NCBI GenBank assembly: GCA_950106755.1
Contig: OX467086.1
Span: 29,592,001-29,656,000 of the forward strand
DNA length: 64,000 nt
From: Climacium dendroides
Taxonomy: Eukaryota; Streptophyta; Bryopsida; Hypnales; Climaciaceae
Reading direction: 5' to 3'
In this document: one piece after another, positions 55,801 to 64,000 of the stretch
How positions within the stretch are numbered: position 1 is the first letter of the stretch
Layout: each line of letters starts with the position of its first letter
Translations under genes and position numbers: made by a program
The notes under the pieces: model-generated
Seen by the model: the letters and a program-made list of their open reading frames with translations, nothing else
What the model was told of the DNA's origin: nothing
Databases searched by the model: none

Positions 55801-58800
55801 GTACAATTTTTCATTCCCCTAAACTTTTGTGTAGAAAGCAAATTTGGTACCTTAATAGAGACATTTTTTTGTTACAGTACACAACACAAAGCCTTTGTGT
55901 TTATCATTTTGTAAGAATTCTTGGAGTAGATTGATCATTTTCTTCTTTCCAATTCTTCAACAAGCAAAATCACAATGTTGTGAGCAATTTTGTAAGTTGA
56001 TTTTTGTTGTTGAATTATTATGATTGTAAAGTCACGATTTTGTGAGTACATTTTTATTATTGGATTATCATTGAAGAAAAGGAAATGCATTTTATATAAA
56101 TTGTTGTTTCTTTCCCATAAAGGACTAAGAAGCTCCCCATTAGACTTTATGTTTTTTTTGTAAGAAATTTAATTTTGAAGGGATTAATTTTGGCCCCAAT
56201 TGATAAAAAGATCATAATATACTCCATACTTGATTAAGTTGATCTTATTATAACATGAATCTTTGATCTTTTATTGGTTAAATCAAACCTATGACAAAAA
56301 TAAGAGCCAATGGCACAAAAATAGTTCATTTTATTGTGATGCACTATTCAAAATGGATCAACAAATTCATGGGAATAAATGACAATTTTGCAACAATGTT
56401 AACATTTAGGTGTTGCAATTAGGCATGGTTACCTTTGTCTAAGTAGTAGATTCTCATAAAAAAAAACTTGTGAGATTCATGGATTGATTATACATTTAGT
56501 GGTATTAACATGTATCAATATTATGTAGAGAATGACTAGAAAGGTAAATTTCAATTTCAAAATCTACCATTGATAAGTATCATCACAAACTCATAAACCT
56601 AGAGTTTAAAGTTTCAAAATTCATCAAAATTTAATGGTAATTGCAAAGGTAGATCCATGCATCATTGTTTGGAACTTATATTTAACCACGAATCCCTTTA
56701 AAACCAAACATTCAATTTTTGAAAAGTAGATGAATGCAAAGTCATTCAAAGTACATAAAAATGAGTTTTTTCATCCATCAATTATTTTGAAGATTCTCAT
56801 GTTTGTTCTTTAACATTTGTAAAGTATAGATTTTGAAGACTTTGCACATATTCTATAATTCAAAGGGCACTAGTAGGTTTAGCTTAAAAAATAATTTCTT
56901 AGTTCAAAATGTGACTCTTCAAAAACACATTGTATAAAAAATGTTAAGATAAAATCATCCAAAATCACTATGATTAAAAACTAGCATTTTGAACTTAAAG
57001 AATATGTTTTTGTAAAAATCACAAATATTCATTCAAAAATTGATTATAGAACAATTTTCAACTCCAAATTTTACTAAAAACACTAGTTTGGTGCACTAGT
57101 TGATCTAACTGTATAAATATCATCTATAGACCATTTTCATAACTACCATTTGAGAGTCATTATTAAACTATTATTCTAAGTTGCACTACCTTTAGTCCTT
57201 CAAGGGTTAACCTCTAATGATCCATGGGAGGGTACTTTCAAAATGGGTCAAAATTGCCAAGAACTTGAGCAATTTGTTTGCTCGTTTTTTCTTAAGATTG
57301 GATAGGATGTAACAATAGTATCTTATAGTTCACAATGAAAGTGAGCTCACTAAATTGTGAGTTCAAATTATTTGACCTCACAATTTAGTAGATATTTAAC
57401 TTTGAAGTTTATTTGGGTCAATGGAAAAATAGGGCAAAGCACTTTGAAGGAGCATATCATAGTGAGAATATTTTGAAATGATGACCTTTTGTGCTTAGTG
57501 AAAGACAAGAGTTGAAGATGCTTATCTAAAATGTCACAACATTCTGGTCATTTTACAATTTTGGATGGAGCTTGCAATGCACAATAGTCACTGAAATAAG
57601 AGTAGTATTTGTATGATGGGCACATTTATCCTTCCTATGAGCTCCTTAGATGTGCCCTTTTTGAGATGGACAAGAATGCCATCAATTGGCTAATTTTTTG
57701 GTCTATGCCCAAACCGCCCTCCCCTCCTTCCAAATGAACTATAAACTTTAAAAGTGTGACTTCCTCAATCCTACTAAAAACCTTCAAAGTCCAAATTGGA
57801 TATAGTTCATGTAACACCAAACTACTTCATTTATTGATTTTGATCATTGAACAAGCAATCTAGAATTCAAATTACATGAGTATCTATTTCACCTTCCATT
57901 TCACATAGTTTGCTCAATGATCAACAATCAAAATCAATAAATGGAACCTTTTTAGTGGTATATGCACCATATCTGATTTGGAATTTTTTAGTGAAGCTAA
58001 GGGAGTATATTTTTAAGCTTTCAAAATGCTACCTTCAAAGTTTTACAAAAACTACAATTTTAGCAATTTAAAAAAAATGTAAATGTAAAAATAAATTGAT
58101 TATTGGAGCAATATTTTCTTAGTTAAGTTTAAGATCAATTAAAATCAAGAACTATGTAAAAATGAATGTTTGACTTTCAAAATGCCTTGAGGCTAGCAAT
58201 GTCCCTTAGGAATTAACAATCAAAACTTAATTCTCCTTTTAAGTTTACAATTTGCAACACATCTTCACATTTTGAAATTTGGACTACCTCAAGTTCTTGG
58301 AAATGAGACTCAAAACAACATTTTGAAATTTAAACTACCTCAAGTTTTTGGAGACAATACTCAAAACAACATTTTGAAATTTGGACTAAGGTAGGAGGTC
58401 CATAGAGTGACCATCTAAGAATTGAAACCTGAATTTGAGGAGGTGAAATTTCTTGAAATATTTTTCAATAAATTTTCTTTGAAAGAAAAATGGAATTGGC
58501 ATCTAACCCAAGTTGTTTCATATTTTTTTGGAGCATTGTGGAATTAGTTATGAATTCTTGAAGTTGAAATGGCTTAGGGCTCTACAATTGTCTACCTCCT
58601 CAAATGTTTGATGTTTGTACATTTTTGGTACAACAAGATAGCAACATATACAAACAACGTACATTTAAAAAAATGGGTGATTTTAGAGCTTAAGTGCTTT
58701 TAAACCCTCCTACCTTACCTCAAGTTTTAGGGAATAAGACTCGGAATAATTTGTTCTATACTTCTAGACAACCTACACTCAAAATAGGGTAGTTTACTAG

Positions 58801-58833
58801 AGTTGAGACTATAGAATAACTATGATGCCTCAA
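55801..58833. other. AT-rich intergenic DNA, no gene seen
   Basis: This is a long A/T-rich stretch with only short random frames. A segment repeated in tandem at 58270-58385 (ACATTTTGAAATTTGGACTA, three partial copies) is the only notable structure. Confidence 0.5.
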
Positions 58834-59341
58834 GGGATGCACTCCCCTTTTTTTATGTTAGCGTGCAAACAAAACTTTGGACCCCCTACATACTTTTTGA
58901 ATTTTAAATAAAATTAAATGAAGAAAAATATGAATAGATTTTCCTACTTTGAAAGTTTATGTTTTGAATTATTGATATTTTTTATTTGTTAATAATAATT
59001 AGTTACAAATTTTTGAAGTAAAAAGATACACTGTAGAACTGAAAAATAACTTTCACACCCCTATATGATATAAGAAAAAATTGTCTAAAAAATGAATAAA
59101 TTTTTTCTAAAAATAACTATCTATTGAAAGCTCATTTTGAGTTGAATATTGATGCAATGGTCATCTAAATGTATTCTCTAAAAATATTTGAGTTAAAAAA
59201 CATGTCATTTTAGTGCATTTTTAACCTCTTCTAGAAAGCATTCCATATTTTATTTGAGTTTGAAATTTTGGAAGTAGAATCCTATAGTCATTAGTAAACA
59301 ATGCTCAAAATTTGAAGTTAAAATTATAGTTTATTAGAAAC
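58834..59341. mobile_element. Truncated relative of the hAT-like element
   Basis: TTTGGACCCCCTA, TTTTCCTACTTTGAAAGTTTATG, GTTAATAATAATTAGTTACAAATTTT and ACTTTCACACCCCTATAT follow the same order as 43905-44400. The left end is GGGATGCACT. Similarity stops at ATAGTTTATTAGAAA, so the right terminus is missing. Confidence 0.75.
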
Positions 59342-59656
59342 CACTTGTTCACACGTGGTTTGTTGTAGTAGAACTAAGTACACCCCCCGGGCATGATGCA
59401 TTTCAGCGTTTAATTTTTGGACAACTAACAAATTGAAACTCAAGTTTCATTTTCATTACTACTTGGCTAAAAGTCATATTAATTTGTGGAGATACTTTAT
59501 TAAGTTGTTGTCCTATCTAATAGTTGAATTTGGTGTCACTAGAGTATATATTATATTTCTAAAATTACAAATATGAAAGTATGTCAAGTGGTTGACCAAG
59601 CCCAAATTGCATTGACTCTAGTTCAAAGCTAGCTTTCCAAAAATGAGGTCATAGAT
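59342..59656. other. AT-rich intergenic DNA, no gene seen
   Basis: AATTGAAACTCAAGTTTCATTTTCATT at about 59432 resembles 38103-38150, a fragment of another dispersed repeat. No coding frame was found. Confidence 0.4.
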
Positions 59657-60586
59657 TTAACCTGTAAAGTCCCAATTGTCCTACAAGGGCCAAAATGCGA
59701 CTTTGGATAGGCTCATACAATCTTAGTATTCATTATAGTTTTTTGAAATTTTTATGGAGCTAGAAAAATACATAAGCTTTTTGGAAATATAATTTAAAAT
59801 TCAATTGATACTTGGATGCAAAAGTTATGGCACAATAAGCTAAAAATGGAGGTTGGTGGGTAGTACCAAAAAATTCACAAAAAGTCAAAATAAATTTTTT
59901 CAATTTTTTTTCTAAAATATATAGTTTATGTCTACATGTGAAGCTTTGATTCATTCTATTTGAACCTAGATGAGAAAATTATGGACAATCTTCTTTTTAA
60001 GACAATCTAAGCATCTTTTTCAAAAAATACTTATAGAATTTATTTTTTTAATGCAAATTTCATAATTTTTCAAAAATAATTGTTAGAAAGGATTAAGTAT
60101 GCTTGCTAGAACAATCTCACCATTGGAATTATTGTGTTTCAATTCCATCTTAGAGCTATTAACAATTAAATTTTTCATTCAATCTTAAACCTACTTCCAA
60201 AAAATACTTGATTTCCATTCTTTAAATCCATTCCATGAATTATTGAGTTGAAATTCTAAAATAAAAATTTATTTCAACTCAATTATTCAATAAAAAAATT
60301 TTAAATTCAAAGTTTGTAGTGCAAATTCTTTCACAAATGGTGGTCAAAGTCATCTCAAATTGCAAGACAACATTCAAATTTTTCTTTTCTAACTTTGAAT
60401 GCTAACTTATCTTCTAATCTGTATGGTCAAACTTCATGAATTTTTTACCACGTGATTTGAGACAAGTCAAGTACAAGATCCTTTGGTTAGATTTTTTCTT
60501 TTTAAATTTTGTTTTCTCGAGCAAATGCAATAGAAATGGCAGTTTTGAGTGTTTTTTTACCAGAAAAAATGGCCTTTAAACCTTAA
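59657..60586 (-). mobile_element. Family K TTAA-type element, copy 6
   Basis: It has TTAACCTGTAAAGTCCC at the left and a drifted right end GGCCTTTAAACCTTAAAG. The interior is family K in reverse (CTAGAACAATCTCACCATTG, GAAATGGCAGTTTTGAGTG), and most similar to copy 3 in its right half. Confidence 0.75.
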
Positions 60587-62040
60587 AGATGGAAGAATAC
60601 AAAAATTTCAAAATATCATCTTGTGAAGAGGAACCTCATTTCAAATCCATTCCAACAAATTGCATTCAACAAATGATAATATTTTACTTCTAATTGAATT
60701 TAGAAGGAACTTTGAAATTTTCCTTTCAAAATTTATTAAAAAATATTAATGATAGCATTAGTCATTCTAATTGTATAGATGGTCCCTATTTAGAGGTTCT
60801 TTTATTTGGACTTCATGGCTCAATAGAAATGGTCATGGTTTGATAGAAACACCTTTCATTTTAACAACTCAATGTGGCCTATCCATAAACTTGAGTAAAT
60901 TTTGTAGGAAGCCTTCACGGATCATGCATGGGTTGTTTGGCTAAAAAACAATAAACTCTACAAGCTGTAAGATAAACTACCTCATTACGAATAAAATCGG
61001 AGCAAGTCCATTGTGGGCAAAATTGTAATGTTGGTTTACATTCAAGTTCTAAAATGTACATCCTATCTTAATTCAGCTCAATGGGCTTGCTCCCGTTCTA
61101 TCCATAATGGGGTAGTTTAAGATAGTGTGCTATAAAATCAACCTTCTCCTTCACATCAACCCTATTTTTAGGGGGAGAATGGAGATGAAGTGATCCTTGA
61201 ATGAACCACTTCAATAATTGAATGCATTCAAGAAAATTTATTTTATATTACAAGAGCCAATCATAGTCTTTGATTTCTTCACATCTCTTTACAAATTGCA
61301 AGTGGACGGATTTTGCGAGACCTATATTCACAAATAGGTGCCTAAGTTCCAAATCTTTGAAAATTTATAAGTAATTCAAAAATGCTTGGAAAAATACAAA
61401 ACCACTTATGTTAAATTCCATGTCATTTTTTTCTATTCACTGAAAAATGATATAAAAACTTATTTTTCACAAAAATCTATTAATAAAAAGGCAAACCAGC
61501 CCTTAAATGGTCACTGTTAGAGCATACTACCTTACCTTCTCTTGGCTTCAATCTAGTTTCTTCGGAGTGAGATTGTGGCTATGGATGCAATGGAAGTTAG
61601 CCTTGCTCAAGTTGGGCTTATTCAACTGATTGCTCGTTCACTTGCCGCTTGGGTTTTACTTCCACTGTTGATGAATTGTTAGCTGTCTGCAAATTCGTAA
61701 AAAATTCTACCAGGAACTGGTTCCCTTGGTTCATTGTACTTTTTCCTCTATCAATGGAACTTGTCCATGTATTTAAAAAACAAAACAAAAAATAAAAACA
61801 TCTACAACTTTCATTTGTATGTGAATTCCAAAATATTCTTCAAAACAGTATTTTATGGTGATTTTCTCAAATCATAGACTCTGGACATTTAGGAGTTAAC
61901 CCAAACATTGCAACATTAAACATAAAGAAGTGATAACTTTGATGCCATAATTTCAAAAAACATCTGTACCAAGAGAACCTCATGAACAAGATCTGTCTTC
62001 ACACTAATTAAGTTATACACAACAATGATCTATAAAAATT
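60587..62040. other. AT-rich intergenic DNA, no gene seen
   Basis: A slightly GC-richer patch at 61540-61740 has no open frame of note. Confidence 0.45.
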
Positions 62041-62195
62041 GTGGTTTACATATGGAAGATCTTGGAAGATCTTCCAATGATCTTCCAATTTACTACTTGT
62101 TGAATCCAATTGGATCCAATTGGATCTTCCAATTGGAATGATCTTCCAATTGTGGTTTACATATGGAAGATCATGGAAGATCTATAAGGTAAACC
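62041..62195. repeat. Direct and inverted repeats of GGAAGATC / CCAATTGG
   Basis: GTGGTTTACATATGGAAGATC occurs at 62041 and 62152. Between them, GGAAGATCTTCC-, GATCTTCCAAT- and CCAATTGGATC-type palindromes follow in close succession. The block can form several alternative hairpins. Confidence 0.9.
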
Positions 62196-62688
62196 AGCCT
62201 ATTGTGGTCAGAATTAGGAGTTCAGTCACATGCTGTTGTTTGAAATTTTTCAATTTTTTCCCCACATACACATACAGGCAAGACAACAAGACAGTGCGAG
62301 AAATAGTGAGAGCAATTGAAATTGTATTTTTTCAATAAAGTATGAATTTGTTATGAATTTTTGAAGTGTTCAGCCCAAAAGAGTCTGTAGATCATCCCAT
62401 CACCAACAAAATCTAACTCCACAATGCTCATGTCATTCACCCAAAGCAGTTATGAATATTTTCTAAAAAAGAAGGACTAAAAAATCATTTTTGACATTGA
62501 ATTCCCTTTGAAAAGTTGAAGCCTCCTAATGAGGTCACTAATCAATCCATAACTGTCATTTCTTACATGCATTAAGGCCGAAATTTCATAGAATGAAAAA
62601 AAAAAGCACTCCCTAGTTGATTACAATGGGTCATTTGACCACAATGGGCTAGTTTACCTTATTTACAACTAAAAGCTGAGACTTAAGG
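62196..62688. other. AT-rich intergenic DNA, no gene seen
   Basis: No supported gene; a 72-codon frame at 62120-62338 starts within the palindromic block. Confidence 0.45.
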
Positions 62689-62811
62689 TGCATTCGCACT
62701 TGGTATTAGGAGTGATGATTGTAATGTGAATCCAGTTTAGATGTAGGTCTGAATTCATTCCTAAAACCCTCAATAACGACACTCTTTAACACTAAGTGCG
62801 AACATACCTTT
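62689..62811. mobile_element. GGTATG-type MITE, second copy
   Basis: AAGGTGCATTCGCACTTGGTATTA at the left and TAACACTAAGTGCGAACATACCTT at the right align with both ends of the MITE at 55446-55569. The interior also aligns (GATGTAGGTCTGAATTCATTCCTA, in inverse orientation). Confidence 0.8.
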
Positions 62812-64000
62812 TTAGGCAAATAATCTGTCTAAGTTTTCCTCCAAGTTAGCAAGCCATGCTCCATAAGTACCTTCCTCAAATAGAACAAAATGAACCTCCA
62901 ACAAATCATCAAAAATCCCTTGAAGTGCTTGAATGGAAACCTACAAGGTTGAGGCACTAATAGTCGATCGTTTAAGTGATTTTGGAGTAGACGGTAAGGG
63001 ATATGAGGTAGTGGAAATCTTTCCCATGTAGGAAGATAGGAAATATAGGAATAGCAAATTTTCAAAATTTTATTCCCATAATTGAAATTATTGTGAATTT
63101 TGAGAACCAAAAAGTACACTTGTCTAGTAGCCAACGTCTAGAGTCTTCCAATTCCAATCATTCAAGAACTACTTTGCCGCTCACTACTTCCTTCTTTCTT
63201 GCTCACTACTTTGGGACAATCATGTGTCATAACCTTATTAGTCCCCACCTTGAAAAAGACAAAAAAAAACCATGTCAAGCTTGAGTTCCAATCTAAGTTT
63301 GGAAATAGTGCACCCTACAAGTTATTGGGCATGGTTGACAACTAGTGCCTCAACCTTGGATATTGTAGGAAATTGCTAGAAAAGTAATGTATTTAACACT
63401 GGACTTTTTAGCAAGCACAATGGATCTCTTGTATACCTTTCCTAATATACTAATTGGATCCTCTTCCTTGTGAAACATTGGTCTCACAATATAAATGACC
63501 TTTGCCACTGGTAACCTAAACCCTGCAAAATGATCACAAATTTGTTGTTAAGGCAATAGAAACTTAGGTTGTTACCACACTACAACCACACTACAACAAA
63601 GGCAAGCAACACCATTGTTGCCCAATCCAACCCCTTTCACGGACTTCCCTACAATCGTACCTAGAAGCTTCTTCATTGTTATGTTAACTTTCATGTGCTA
63701 CAAATGATGCTTTAAACATACCCAAATGAAAGATGAGACTTGTACATATTGTAGCATTCTTTGAGTATCATAATTACTTGCTCTCAAAGATTAATGACAT
63801 GCTTTTACTTCATTACCTTTCCTTTGGTGCAATAAGCCTCCTACATACTAAAATTAGTAATGTCATGTCACATTCACAAAGCTAGTGCAAAATTCCAACC
63901 ACATGATTTCAACAGAGAAAACATTGCTACAAATAAATATTCAAGAATTTAGCATTGTTTGTCACACTGTTGCCTAAATCCAAAAGAAAGAAACAAAGAA
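62812..64000. other. AT-rich intergenic DNA to the window end
   Basis: There is no supported gene. A minus-strand 101-codon frame (62829-63134) has no motif. CACTACAACAAAGGCAAGC at about 63589 looks like a CACTA-type start whose partner may lie beyond the window. Confidence 0.4.

Noticed and set aside
1..64000. Search for LTR retrotransposons, tRNA, rRNA, CRISPR arrays and virus-like genes
   Set aside because: No reverse transcriptase or integrase motif, paired LTRs, tRNA B-box with cloverleaf, rRNA block or regularly spaced repeat-spacer array could be found by reading; the spaced repeats are tandem or transposon-derived.

Overview
The window is about 64 kb of AT-rich nuclear DNA from a land plant, probably one with a large, repeat-rich genome. 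It is not a prokaryotic or organellar sequence. The plant call rests on four things: a plant-type p23 co-chaperone gene with Gly-Met repeats; a NOP16-like locus with two telo-box motifs just upstream of its start; a PIF/Harbinger relic paired with a Myb/SANT-like ORF1; and many short elements with CACTA-type ends (CACTATAAG). The species cannot be told from the sequence.

Only one gene looks intact: a p23/Sba1-type HSP90 co-chaperone on the minus strand at 54265-54915, with a GC-rich body and promoter. A second recognisable locus, minus strand 39934-41401, matches NOP16 (a 60S ribosome biogenesis factor) over several exons. It carries in-frame stops and a probable frameshift, so it reads as a decayed copy that kept its promoter motifs. 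A third, unidentified gene relic on the minus strand at 18678-19332 has exon-like blocks with good splice consensus. Small GC-rich islands near 3.0-3.8, 4.3-4.65, 8.9-9.33, 29.5-30.0, 35.5-35.7 and 55.0-55.3 kb may be exon fragments, but none is identified.

The rest is mostly non-autonomous transposons, and several families can be defined inside the window. (1) TTAA-bounded elements begin TTAACCCCTAAAG and end CTTTAGGGGTTAA, in at least four internal types of 0.2-1.0 kb: K at 11.3, 19.8, 26.8, 32.9, 38.2 and 59.7 kb; L at 16.5, 17.4, 22.4 and 42.1 kb; C at 23.6 and 31.5 kb; E at 4.7, 32.2 and 55.6 kb. (2) TA-flanked TIR elements start AGGTAG: family A at 2.7, 8.5, 19.4 and 30.3 kb with an internal 22-bp minisatellite, and family G at 8.1, 10.2 and 30.0 kb. 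(3) CACTA-type elements lie at 29.3, 43.6, 45.4-47.4, 51.0 and 51.5 kb. (4) A hAT-like element at 43.9-44.5 kb has an exact 8-bp target duplication and sits inside a CACTA-type element. (5) A decayed PIF/Harbinger element (47.8-50.5 kb) has both its ORFs still recognisable. Tandem repeats occur at 5.4, 13.2, 15.8, 18.5, 34.5 and 52.3 kb.

No tRNA, rRNA, CRISPR array, LTR retrotransposon polymerase or virus-like gene could be supported.
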